NCBI GenBank assembly: GCA_036388475.1
Contig: DASVRT010000095.1
Location: forward strand, 1-64,000
DNA length: 64,000 nucleotides
Origin: JALZHR01 sp036388475
Lineage (GTDB): Bacteria > Acidobacteriota > Blastocatellia > Pyrinomonadales > Pyrinomonadaceae
Direction: 5' to 3'
A model generated the notes under the pieces. The model saw nothing but the letters and a program-made list of their open reading frames with translations, made no database searches and was not told the origin of the DNA. The translations under genes and the position numbers were made by a program. Each line of letters begins with the position of its first letter. The first letter of the stretch is position 1. Below are positions 15,979 through 24,880 of this stretch, in pieces.

Positions 15979-18630
15979 TTAATTATCAGCCACGAAATTC
16001 ACGTTGCCGATTTCCTCGTTGACCTCAATCGCCTGCGATTGCTGGCTGAAGTGGTAACGTTTTGATAAAACGGTGACGACAACCGTCTGCCCCACCGTCA
16101 CGTCGGTAAACTGGTAATAGCCGAAGGCATTGGTCAGCGCGGTTCGTCTTGAGCCGGTAGTGTCCGCCAGCGTCACGGTGGTGTTGGCGATGCCCATCCC
16201 GGAAGCGTTCGTCACACGCCCGCCGACCGTGACATCCGCCGCCGTCGGTCCGACCGGAGTAAAACCGACGTCAAACGTGTGATTGTTTGAGCCGACAGCG
16301 CCCGTCATCAGGGAAATAACCGGGAAAGTTCCGCCGGAAGGCGAGCCGGTCGGATTGGTGACGTTCGACGCGTCGGAATCCGAAGACTCGTCGTCGCCGT
16401 TTTGCGAAGTTTGATTAACCGAGCTCAGGAATAATCCGAACAGCGGTCCGCCCGCAACGTAATTTGCCGGATTGTCGAAACGAATCTGGTATTGCGTGTT
16501 CGGCTGCAAATTCAAATTATACTTGGCGTTAGTCGTATCCGTTCCCGCGCCGGACGAGAAATAATATTCGCCGTCCTGGTCGGTCACGGCGGTCGCCACC
16601 ACTGCGTTGCTCGAATTATAAAGGCGTACCGTGACGCCCGACATCAAGACCGGCGTCGGCGCGGCGCGCGATTCCTGCGGGTCTTGCGCGCCGTTGCCGT
16701 TCAAATCGCGCCAGACGCGGTTGCCGATTTCAATCGGCGCGAGACCGCACATCGCCGTCACGCCGCCCAGCCCGTTGGCTTTGCCGAAATCGGGCACGTT
16801 CGCGCCGCCCGAACCGTTGTAAAGGCGATAAGCGCGGTCGGCATTGCCGGTCGTGTTATTAAACCAGCGGAAACCGCCGTCAAAGGTCGCGCCGGAGCTT
16901 ATCGTGCGCGAAATCGGGTCGAGCAGAGTCGTAACAACGTGTTGGCGACCGGGAATGTATATCAACTCGCCCCACGCCAGCTCGTCGTGAAAATTCGCGC
17001 CGTTAGGCGTTAAACAGAAATCATCCTGATGATAAAATTCGCCGCTGCCTATTCCTTGTCCCGTGCCTTGCGGCGCGGCGCCGGTCGCCGGGCTTCCGCA
17101 GCGCCCGTTGCTTTCCATAATCCACGCGCCCATCGCGCCGCAGCCGCGCAGCGTATCGCCCGCCGTGCGTTTCGCGTCCGGTCCGTTGTCGAGCGCCTGG
17201 TCGCCTTCGCGGTCGCGCAAGCCCAGAATCAAATTATCGTTTTCAAATTCGATGTCCGTCAGCATCGGCTGCGGGAAAGAGAAATCCGGTTGTATCGTCG
17301 GCTCCCACTGCCGCCATTCAGCCGCTGCGCCCGGGTCGGCGAAACCGCGCGTATAATTGAGCGCGACGCTGTAATACGGCGCGGCGTTGAAAACCAGCGT
17401 CGCCGGATTAAGCTGGAAAATATAGGCGAATAAATCGTTTGCGCCGTTGGTGCTTTCCGCCGAACAGACCATCCCGACGTAAACCTGCCCGCGATAATAC
17501 TTCACGGCAAACGGGCGAATATCGCCCGCCGCGCAGTTCAGATTCGTCCCGCCCGGCGTCGGCAATGTCAAAGTTGACATTTGCACGGTGTTTCCCAGAG
17601 ACGCGCCGGTCGTCGGATTCAAAGCGTAAATGCGGCGGTTTTGCAGGTTGGCGACGAACAGGCGGCTTTCGTCGTCGGCTAAAGCGATTCCGCCGAGGCT
17701 CGACTTGCCGACCGCGTTCCAGCCCGCGTCGCCGTTGTCATTCGGGTAATCGTTGGTTTCGTGCGAATTAGTCGTCGCGCCCGGAACGGTGAAGGTCGCC
17801 GTCACGTTATTCGTCGCCGGGTCAACGACGTAAATCGCGCCCGCGTCGTCCGAGGTATTAAAAGCTGCGTCGGCGCCCGGTCCGAAACCGGCGTGACGTT
17901 TAAAATACGAGGCGGCGTAAACACGTCGATTGACGCGCGAATAAGCGAGCGAGAAAACCGTCCCGACGCGGCTGGCGATAACGCCGACCGAATGCGTGGA
18001 AGGCAAATCGTAATTGGCGACGGTCGTGTCCGTGTAACTCGTTCCGGCGTTATACGGAAAATCCGTCAAAACGTTATTGTTGGCGTAAATGCCGTTTTGC
18101 GCGTCTGCCACGAAGCGCGAAACGACCAGGCTCGGATTGTTTTCGCAATAATCTTCCGACCGCACGAGACCGACGTTGACGTTTCCGGTCGTTCCGTCGG
18201 CGACGAATTGAACGGTCGAACCGGCGTTCGACGTCGTGCCGGCGAGAACCGACGCCTTGCTGCGCGCCGAAGGCGTGTAGCCGCTCGGCAGATCGGTAAA
18301 CTCAAGACGATACGGACCCGTTCCGGTCGCAGTCAAAGTATAATTGCCGCTCGCATTGGTCGTCGTCGTGCCGCGCGAGACGCCGGTCGAATCGTAAGCC
18401 GTGACCGTCACGTTTGCCGCGCCGCGGTCAATCGAGTTCACTCCGCTCGCTGTATCATAAGCGCCGTTCGAGTTGTAATCCTGAAAAACTCTGCCGGTGA
18501 TGCTTCCCGCTGCTTCGGCAGCCGGAAAATTAATGTTTGATAAAATTATTATTGAAAATACGCTGACGAGACTTATGATAAGTAACAGATTCCAGCCGGA
18601 TAATGGGCGGAAGATTTTTTTAGTTTTCAT
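15979..18630 (-). CDS. Large secreted protein with SdrD B-like and carboxypeptidase-regulatory domains
   Basis: An 883-residue exported protein. The signal peptide spans about residues 10-40 (hydrophobic LLLIISLVSVFSIIIL). An SdrD B-like domain (about 40-135; GRVFQDYNSNGAYD, NASGNYTLTATGTG) is followed by a large central region (about 165-630) with propeller-like strands (AGAIYVVDPATNNVTATFTV; RLFVANLQNRRIYALNPTTG). A second SdrD B-like domain follows (about 635-750; GNRVWRDLNGNGAQDPQES, with the Ca2+-binding DLNGNG loop). The C-terminal carboxypeptidase-regulatory-like domain (about 800-883) ends without a clear sorting signal. It is probably a surface or extracellular structural/adhesive protein, divergent from another large secreted gene. 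Confidence 0.85.
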   Translation of the reverse strand: MKTKKIFRPLSGWNLLLIISLVSVFSIIILSNINFPAAEAAGSITGRVFQDYNSNGAYDTASGVNSIDRGAANVTVTAYDSTGVSRGTTTTNASGNYTLTATGTGPYRLEFTDLPSGYTPSARSKASVLAGTTSNAGSTVQFVADGTTGNVNVGLVRSEDYCENNPSLVVSRFVADAQNGIYANNNVLTDFPYNAGTSYTDTTVANYDLPSTHSVGVIASRVGTVFSLAYSRVNRRVYAASYFKRHAGFGPGADAAFNTSDDAGAIYVVDPATNNVTATFTVPGATTNSHETNDYPNDNGDAGWNAVGKSSLGGIALADDESRLFVANLQNRRIYALNPTTGASLGNTVQMSTLTLPTPGGTNLNCAAGDIRPFAVKYYRGQVYVGMVCSAESTNGANDLFAYIFQLNPATLVFNAAPYYSVALNYTRGFADPGAAAEWRQWEPTIQPDFSFPQPMLTDIEFENDNLILGLRDREGDQALDNGPDAKRTAGDTLRGCGAMGAWIMESNGRCGSPATGAAPQGTGQGIGSGEFYHQDDFCLTPNGANFHDELAWGELIYIPGRQHVVTTLLDPISRTISSGATFDGGFRWFNNTTGNADRAYRLYNGSGGANVPDFGKANGLGGVTAMCGLAPIEIGNRVWRDLNGNGAQDPQESRAAPTPVLMSGVTVRLYNSSNAVVATAVTDQDGEYYFSSGAGTDTTNAKYNLNLQPNTQYQIRFDNPANYVAGGPLFGLFLSSVNQTSQNGDDESSDSDASNVTNPTGSPSGGTFPVISLMTGAVGSNNHTFDVGFTPVGPTAADVTVGGRVTNASGMGIANTTVTLADTTGSRRTALTNAFGYYQFTDVTVGQTVVVTVLSKRYHFSQQSQAIEVNEEIGNVNFVADN

Positions 18631-19024
18631 TTCTTATCCTTTGCAGACCCGGAACGGCGAGTTTGGAAATGAAGCTTAAAGCTTCTTAACGGACAAACCA
18701 ATCGCCCGCTGAGTCCGCAATTCCGAGTAATGTTTTATTTTTTAGATTTTGGTTGTTAGATTTACAGAGCTTTGAAGGGCTTGTATCTGACGCGGGTTCG
18801 GTAATCGTTGGCAGGCAACAATTAACCAGCTAATAAAGTAGCAGTTTTAAATACTTTTTTCAACTACTTTTAACAATGTTTTTAAAATATTCCTCTATAT
18901 TTAAAATTTTCGGTTTAAAATGCAGAAAACCGGCGAGTTAATTTGTGAAATCGAGCAATTTTTTTTAGGTTAGAAAGAGATTCTGTTATCATCGTCTCTA
19001 AAATTTCTTCACGAAGGTTTAATC
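18631..19024. other. Divergent intergenic region between two large secreted-protein genes
   Basis: These 394 bp hold no credible coding sequence. The stretch is AT-rich (especially 18820-18990) and must contain the promoters of both divergent genes, but I could not assign convincing -35/-10 pairs. A short AAGGT ribosome site lies just before the plus-strand start at 19025. No long inverted repeat of the word type is present here, in keeping with their absence from most divergent spaces. Confidence 0.6.
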
Positions 19025-22000
19025 ATGAAAAAACGGCTTGCGTTATTCTTAGCCCTCATTGCGGCGTTTGGCTTTTTCGCTTTCAGGCAAACGGCGGAAA
19101 GCTCGCAGCTAAATTCAGCCGAAAAGCAAAAAGAATTTTTCTCCGAGCTTCAGCCGCAGATGGTGCAGGCTTCGGGTTTCGGCGTTTCCGTTCCGGTCAG
19201 CAGTCTCGCGCCCGCGCAGCCGGAAACGGGAAAAACCAGCCGCAAGCTCGGACGCGCCGAAGAACAGGCGCGCAGCGTTCCGAATAAACTGCCGTTTCGC
19301 AAACAAATCGCGGGCGCGCCGCAGGACGACGAATCGAATTTAGCGCGAGTTTCGGTCGAACAGATGCCCGCGCCTTCATTGTCTTTCGACGGAATTTCCA
19401 GCAATGAAGTCGCCGCCGCTTTCGGATTTCGCATCATTCCGCCCGACCCGAACGGCGACGCCGGTTTGAATCACTATGTTCAATCGGTCAACGCGCTGAC
19501 CCGCGTTTTCGATAAAAACGGCAATCCTCTGACGCCGTCTTTTAAATTGAGCAGCTTGTTTTCCGTTCTCGGCACGCCGTGCTCGATGCGTGACGACGGC
19601 GACCCGGTCGTTTTGTACGACGCGCTCGCCGACCGCTGGTTTCTGAGCCAGTTCTGCAATAATTTTCCGCCTTTTCGGCAGTTGATTGCGGTTTCCAAAA
19701 CCGGCGACCCGACCGGCGAGTTTTACGTTTACGAATTCGTGATGCCGAACGTCAAGCTCAACGATTATCCGAAGTTCGGCGTCTGGACGGACGCGATTTA
19801 TATGTCGACCGACGAATTCTCAGGCGGCGATTACGCGGGCAGCGGAATGTTTGCCTTCGATAAACAGAAGCTTTACGCGGGCGAGCCTTTGGCAAGCTAT
19901 ATTTATTTCGATTTGGCTTCGCCGACGACGATTCGTTTCGGCGGTCTTCTGCCTTCCGATTTGGACGGATTGAATCCGCCGCCCGCCGCTGCGCCGAATA
20001 TTTTCGCCGGTTACATCGCCGACGAATACGGCGACGCGCAGGACGCGCTCCGGCTTTTCGAGTTTCGCCCGAATTTTGTTAATCCTTCGGCTTCGACTTT
20101 CGCGGAACGCGCCGAAAGCCCGCTCGCCGTCGCGCCTTTTAATCCGACCAGCCCCGAAGGGCGCGCCGACATTCAGCAACCGCCGCCGAGCGAGCCGCTC
20201 GATTCGCAAAGCGACCGTCTGATGTCTCGCGTCACGTATCGAAATTTCGGCACACACGACGCGCTGGTTTTGAATCAGACGGTGCGCGTTTCGCCCGTCG
20301 GTGAGACTTATCGCGCCGGGGTTCGCGTTTACGAACTGCGCCGGAATCTGCTTTCCGTTCCGCCGTTTTCGCCTTTCGTCGTGCACGAACAAGCGACGGT
20401 CGGCGACACGAGCGCGAGCCGCTGGATGGGCAGCGCCGCGCAGGATTATCAGGGCAATCTCGCCGTCGGCTACAGCTACGGCAGTGAAGAAAAAAAACCT
20501 TCCGTTACCTATTCCGGCAAACTGGCGACCGAGCCTGCCGGAACGTTTCGCACCGAGAGAAATTTGATTGAAGGCACGGGCGTGCAGACGGCTTTCGGTT
20601 TTCGCTGGGGCGATTACACGGCAATGACCATCGACCCGACCGACGACTGCACATTCTGGTATACGAATCAGTACTACACTCTGGAAAGCCAGGAAGAAAG
20701 CCCTTTCGGCTGGCTGACGCGCGTCGGGAAATTCAAATTCGCCGAATGCGCGAACGCGCCGCGAGCGACGATTACCGGCTTGGTAAATACCGCCTCGGGC
20801 GGTCTGCCGATTCCTAACGCGACCGTTACCGCTTCGGCTTACTCACGCACGACGAACGCCAGCGGAAACTACGGGAATCTGCTCGTTCTGCCCGGCGCAT
20901 ACACCGTGACGGCTTCCGCCAAAGGCTTTCGTTCGCAAACGGTTACGGTTACGGTTGCAAACTGGCAAACCTTGATACAGAATTTTTCGCTTCAGCCGAC
21001 TGCCGTTCTGGAAAATACCGGAACGCAAATCGCGGCGGAAAGCTGCCAGCCGAATAACGCCGTCGACCCCGGCGAAACCGTGACGATAAACATCGCCCTT
21101 CGCAATACCGGCGCTCAGAATACAACAAATCTGACCGCGACGCTTTTACCGACCGGCGGCGTGACAAATCCAGGCACGGCGCAAAATTACGGCGCGCTGC
21201 CGGTCAATGGACAGAGCGCTTCCCGCCCGTTCACTTTTACGGCAAGCTCGGCTATCAATTGCGGCAATCCGGTAACTTTGACTTTCCAATTGCAGGACGG
21301 CGCGGAAAATCTCGGCACAATTTCGATAGTTTTGAATACGGGCGTTCTGCGCACCGCCTTGCGGGAAAATTTTGATTCCGTGACCGCGCCGAATTTGCCG
21401 AACGGCTGGACGACCGGCGCCACCGGAGCGCAGCAAAATTGGAAAACCGTCACCAATCGCAATCAAAGCCAGCCTAATTCAGCCTTTTCGCCCGACCCGA
21501 ATCAAATCGGGATAAATGAGCTTGTCTCGCCCGCGTTTGCGGTCGTTTCGCCGAATGCCGAAATCAGTTTCCGAAATTGGTATGAACTGGAAACGACGTT
21601 TTTGCGCAACAAGCTTTACGACGGCTCGGTTTTGGAAATAAAAATCGGCGGCGCCAACTGGCAGGACATCGAAGCGGCGGGCGGCGCGTTTCTTTCCGGC
21701 GGTTACGACGGCGTTTTGGATAGTTGCTGCCAGAATCCGCTGGCGGGCAGACGCGCCTGGTCGGGCAGGAGCGGACCGAATCAAACGTCCGAATTTATCA
21801 CGTCGAAAGCAAAGCTGCCCGCTTCGGCGCAAGGGCAAAATGTCCGGCTGCGCTGGCGCGTCGGCACAGACCTCGGTACTTTCCGCGAAGGTCAGTATAT
21901 CGACGATTTAGTGGTGACGGACGGTTACGTCTGCAACTGTCAAATTAGCGCGCCGAATCGTGCGCCGTTTGATTTTGACGGCGACGGAAAAACCGATTTG

Positions 22001-22807
22001 AGCGTTTTCCGTCCGAACAACAACGGCGGCGAAGCTGATTTTTACGTTCAGCAAAGCGGAAACGATTCGTTTACGGGCGCGGCTTGGGGAAGCATCGGCG
22101 ACGTCGCCGCAAACGCCGATTATGACGGCGACGGAAAAACCGATTACGCCGTTTTTCGACCGTCGGCAAACACCTGGTTCGTTTTACAAAGCGGGAACGG
22201 AACGTTTCGCACGCAGAATTTCGGCTTGGCGAGCGACAAGCTCGCGCCCGCCGATTATGACGGCGACGGCAAAGCAGACGTGGCGGTTTTCCGCCCGTCA
22301 GACGGAATGTGGTATGTTTCGCAAAGCACCAACGGGCAATTTCGCGCGACGCAATTCGGAACGGCTGAGGATTTGCCCGTTGCGGCGGACTTCGACGCGG
22401 ACGGAAAAGCGGATCTAGCCGTCTTTCGCCCGTCAAGCGGAACCTGGTTTTATTTGCAAAGTTCGGACGGCGGTTTCCACGCGGCACAATTCGGGACAAA
22501 CGGCGATAAGCCGGTGGTCGGCGATTACGACGGCGACGGCAAAGCCGATTTCGTTGTTTTTCGCCCGTCAAACCGCACTTGGTATTTGCTTCGAAGCAAT
22601 CAGGGATTTACCGCCGCGCAGTTCGGTTTGAGCGAGGACAGACCTTTGCAGGCGGATTTTGACGGAGACGGCAAACGCGACGTCGCGGTTTTTCGTCCAA
22701 GCACGGGCAACTGGTTTTATCTGCGAAGCTCAAACGGTAGTTTCGCCGGCGCGCAGTTCGGCTTAGGCACGGACACGGTTGTTCCGTCGATTTTTGTTAA
22801 TTTTTAA
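19025..22807 (+). CDS. Large secreted FG-GAP/VCBS repeat protein
   Basis: A 1260-residue exported protein with a signal peptide (about 1-22). Residues about 130-560 form a domain without an obvious name, rich in aromatic strands (FDKNGNPLTPSFKLSSLF; VGYSYGSEEKKPSVTYSGKL). A carboxypeptidase-regulatory-like domain lies at about 580-650 (NATVTASAYSRTTNASGNYG), followed by a CARDB-like beta domain (about 660-760; VDPGETVTINIALRNTG) and a jelly-roll-like region (about 780-965). Six FG-GAP-type repeats end the protein (about 980-1260), each with a Ca2+-binding DxDGDGKxD loop and a VFRPS motif, so a Ca2+-stabilised propeller is likely. The fourth repeat has DFDADGKAD. It is probably extracellular; no catalytic site was recognised. 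Confidence 0.87.
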   Translation: MKKRLALFLALIAAFGFFAFRQTAESSQLNSAEKQKEFFSELQPQMVQASGFGVSVPVSSLAPAQPETGKTSRKLGRAEEQARSVPNKLPFRKQIAGAPQDDESNLARVSVEQMPAPSLSFDGISSNEVAAAFGFRIIPPDPNGDAGLNHYVQSVNALTRVFDKNGNPLTPSFKLSSLFSVLGTPCSMRDDGDPVVLYDALADRWFLSQFCNNFPPFRQLIAVSKTGDPTGEFYVYEFVMPNVKLNDYPKFGVWTDAIYMSTDEFSGGDYAGSGMFAFDKQKLYAGEPLASYIYFDLASPTTIRFGGLLPSDLDGLNPPPAAAPNIFAGYIADEYGDAQDALRLFEFRPNFVNPSASTFAERAESPLAVAPFNPTSPEGRADIQQPPPSEPLDSQSDRLMSRVTYRNFGTHDALVLNQTVRVSPVGETYRAGVRVYELRRNLLSVPPFSPFVVHEQATVGDTSASRWMGSAAQDYQGNLAVGYSYGSEEKKPSVTYSGKLATEPAGTFRTERNLIEGTGVQTAFGFRWGDYTAMTIDPTDDCTFWYTNQYYTLESQEESPFGWLTRVGKFKFAECANAPRATITGLVNTASGGLPIPNATVTASAYSRTTNASGNYGNLLVLPGAYTVTASAKGFRSQTVTVTVANWQTLIQNFSLQPTAVLENTGTQIAAESCQPNNAVDPGETVTINIALRNTGAQNTTNLTATLLPTGGVTNPGTAQNYGALPVNGQSASRPFTFTASSAINCGNPVTLTFQLQDGAENLGTISIVLNTGVLRTALRENFDSVTAPNLPNGWTTGATGAQQNWKTVTNRNQSQPNSAFSPDPNQIGINELVSPAFAVVSPNAEISFRNWYELETTFLRNKLYDGSVLEIKIGGANWQDIEAAGGAFLSGGYDGVLDSCCQNPLAGRRAWSGRSGPNQTSEFITSKAKLPASAQGQNVRLRWRVGTDLGTFREGQYIDDLVVTDGYVCNCQISAPNRAPFDFDGDGKTDLSVFRPNNNGGEADFYVQQSGNDSFTGAAWGSIGDVAANADYDGDGKTDYAVFRPSANTWFVLQSGNGTFRTQNFGLASDKLAPADYDGDGKADVAVFRPSDGMWYVSQSTNGQFRATQFGTAEDLPVAADFDADGKADLAVFRPSSGTWFYLQSSDGGFHAAQFGTNGDKPVVGDYDGDGKADFVVFRPSNRTWYLLRSNQGFTAAQFGLSEDRPLQADFDGDGKRDVAVFRPSTGNWFYLRSSNGSFAGAQFGLGTDTVVPSIFVNF

Positions 22808-22811
22808 GAAG

Positions 22812-22920
22812 TTTCAGCCGCAGCGAGAAGAAAACGAGGAACGACGAATTGCAGTTTCCGCGTTCATCATTCGTCGTTCCGCATTTCGCGCTCCGCATTT
22901 CTCTGCTTCCGCGGCTGAAA
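22812..22920. repeat. Inverted repeat with AGCCGC caps
   Basis: Outer arms TTTCAGCCGC (22812-22821) and GCGGCTGAAA (22911-22920) are perfect. An inner pair, GGAACGACGAAT (22838-22849) with ATTCGTCGTTCC (22869-22880), closes the loop. Between them lie the degenerate words CGAGAAG/CGAGGA on the left and CGCATTT/CGCATTT on the right. It begins 5 bp behind the stop of the FG-GAP gene and acts as a probable terminator. Confidence 0.7.
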
Positions 22921-23034
22921 TTTTTCTTATTTGCGAGCGGTCAAATTACATTTTGGCGCAAATTGTGTTACAAAGGTTATTTGCCGTTAATAAGCCCGCC
23001 CTGTCTGTAAAATCGAAAGGAAGTTTTTATTCTA

Positions 23035-24747
23035 ATGAAGAAGTTTTATTTTATTTTTGCCGGTCTGATTCTGTTCGCCGTCTGTTTCGGACTTTCGTAC
23101 AAAACAATCGTTAAAGCCGAAACCGAAGATAATCTGGTTTCCCCAAACATCGTCATCAGCCAGTTTCAGGTTGCCGGCGGCGGCGGCACGCCCGCGAACG
23201 ACGAATTTATCGAGCTGCACAACACCAGCGCGAACAACGTAGACCTGAACGGCTATAGATTGGTTTATCGCTCAGCCGCCGGAACGAACGACGTCGCGTT
23301 TGTCGAGTGGACGACCAGCACGGTGATTGCGCCGGGCGCTTATTACCTGATTGCCTCGACCGCTTATGACGGCACGGTGACGCCGAATCTCACCTACAAT
23401 CCGACGACCTGCTCGTGCTCGATGTCGGCGACGGGCGGCGGGCTTGCCATCCGCAACGGCGCGCTGAACACGGGAATAATTATCGACTCGGTCGGTTACG
23501 GCACGGCGAGCAATGCTTTTATCGAAACTTCAGTGACCGGCGCGCCGCCCGCCAACACCGGTCAGGCGCGGCAGAATGTCGGATGCCAGGACACGGACAA
23601 CAACGCCGGCGATTTTTTGAACATCAATCCCGCGATGCCGCACAACAGCGCGACGACGCCGAATGTTTGCTCGGGCGGCGGCAATTCGATTTTCGCCAGC
23701 GGCGCGGCTAATCCGAATCCCGTTCTGCCGGGCGGCACGACCTTGTTTACCGTTTCGGTTTCTCCGGCGACGACGCCTCCGAGCACTTTTTTGACGGTTG
23801 CCGCTAATTTATCGCAGGTCGGCGGCGCGTCTTCGCAAACGTTTTTTGACAACGGCACGAACGGCGACGTGACGCCCGGCGACAATATATTTTCTTTTCA
23901 ATACACGATTCCGGCGACCATCGGCGCGGGCGCGAAAATCATTCCTTTTGTCGCTGCCGACGCGCAGGGACGCACGGCGAGCTCCGTCATTACGCTGAAC
24001 GTCTCGGTGCCGCCGAATAACGACAATCCGCTTTTGTTCGGCAATCCGAGCAACGCCACGGCGGACGTGGCAAACGAAAACAATTATTTGATGATGAAGC
24101 CGCAGTATTGGCTTTCGTATAACCGCAGCCGCGCGACGGCAAACTGGGTGGCGTGGCGTTTGGATTCGAGCTGGATTGGCGACGCGCCGCGACAGGACGA
24201 TTTTCGACCCGACCCGGCACTGCCGGCGGGCTGGTATCAAGTGACCGATGCGGATTATTCCGGTTCGGGCTACGACCGCGGGCATATGACGCCTTCGGGC
24301 GACCGGACGCGCTCGATTCCCGACAATTCGGCGACGTTTTTGATGACGAACATCGTGCCGCAAATAGCAGCGAACAATCAGGGACCGTGGGAAGAATTTG
24401 AAAGTTACTGCCGCACGCTGGCGCAGGCAGGTCAGGAGCTTTATATCATTTCGGGCGTCGAAGGCAATATCGGAACGATTGCGCAGGGCAGAATCGTCGT
24501 GCCGCGCAACACCTGGAAAGTCGTGCTTGTGCTGCCGAACGGCAGCGACGACTTGCAGCGCGTCAGCAAGAGCACGCGCGTGATTGCCATCGTCGTTCCT
24601 AACTTCCAACCGCTGAATATCAACGCGCCGTGGCGACAATTCCGCAAGAGCGTCGACCAGGTCGAGGCTTTGACCGGATATAACTTCTTTTCAAACATTC
24701 CGAAAAATACGCAGGAAATTATGGAAAGACGCCGAGACGTGCAGTAG
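23035..24747 (+). CDS. Secreted DNA/RNA non-specific endonuclease with lamin-tail domain
   Basis: A 570-residue exported nuclease. The signal peptide is about 1-28. A lamin-tail (LTD) domain lies at about 35-150 (VISQFQVAGGGGTPANDEFIELHNTS in two parts). A beta domain (about 225-325) resembles those placed between LTD and nuclease modules. The C-terminal NUC1-type domain (about 330-570) has the catalytic motif DRGHM and the downstream Asn/Gln-rich metal-binding stretch TNIVPQIAANNQGPW. The enzyme would cut single- and double-stranded DNA and RNA with Mg2+. It has an AAGGAAG ribosome site and is followed by a second secreted nuclease, pointing to use of extracellular nucleic acid. Confidence 0.93.
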   Translation: MKKFYFIFAGLILFAVCFGLSYKTIVKAETEDNLVSPNIVISQFQVAGGGGTPANDEFIELHNTSANNVDLNGYRLVYRSAAGTNDVAFVEWTTSTVIAPGAYYLIASTAYDGTVTPNLTYNPTTCSCSMSATGGGLAIRNGALNTGIIIDSVGYGTASNAFIETSVTGAPPANTGQARQNVGCQDTDNNAGDFLNINPAMPHNSATTPNVCSGGGNSIFASGAANPNPVLPGGTTLFTVSVSPATTPPSTFLTVAANLSQVGGASSQTFFDNGTNGDVTPGDNIFSFQYTIPATIGAGAKIIPFVAADAQGRTASSVITLNVSVPPNNDNPLLFGNPSNATADVANENNYLMMKPQYWLSYNRSRATANWVAWRLDSSWIGDAPRQDDFRPDPALPAGWYQVTDADYSGSGYDRGHMTPSGDRTRSIPDNSATFLMTNIVPQIAANNQGPWEEFESYCRTLAQAGQELYIISGVEGNIGTIAQGRIVVPRNTWKVVLVLPNGSDDLQRVSKSTRVIAIVVPNFQPLNINAPWRQFRKSVDQVEALTGYNFFSNIPKNTQEIMERRRDVQ

Positions 24748-24748
24748 T

Positions 24749-24847
24749 AAAAAACGGGACGCCGGTTTTTCAGGATTGTTCGAGATTATTTAAGATAAAC
24801 CTTAAATAATCTCGACACATCTTAATAATCGGAACGTCCCGTTTTTC
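24749..24847. repeat. Palindromic repeat of the ACGGGACGC class, copy 1
   Basis: AAAAACGGGACG (24750-24761) pairs with CGTCCCGTTTTT (24835-24846). An inner stem pairs CGAGATTATTTAAG (24781-24794) with CTTAAATAATCTCG (24801-24814). The left arm shares 26 of 28 bases (24754-24781) with the copy at 31051-31078. It lies 2 bp behind the LTD-nuclease stop and ends in T on both strands. Confidence 0.8.
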
Positions 24848-24880
24848 TCTTTTAATTTGCCTGTAAAAATATTTTGAGTT

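Noticed and set aside
21950..22800. Regular repeats that might be taken for a CRISPR array
   Set aside because: They are in-frame FG-GAP codon repeats (DxDGDGKxD) of one protein, not identical direct repeats with unique spacers.
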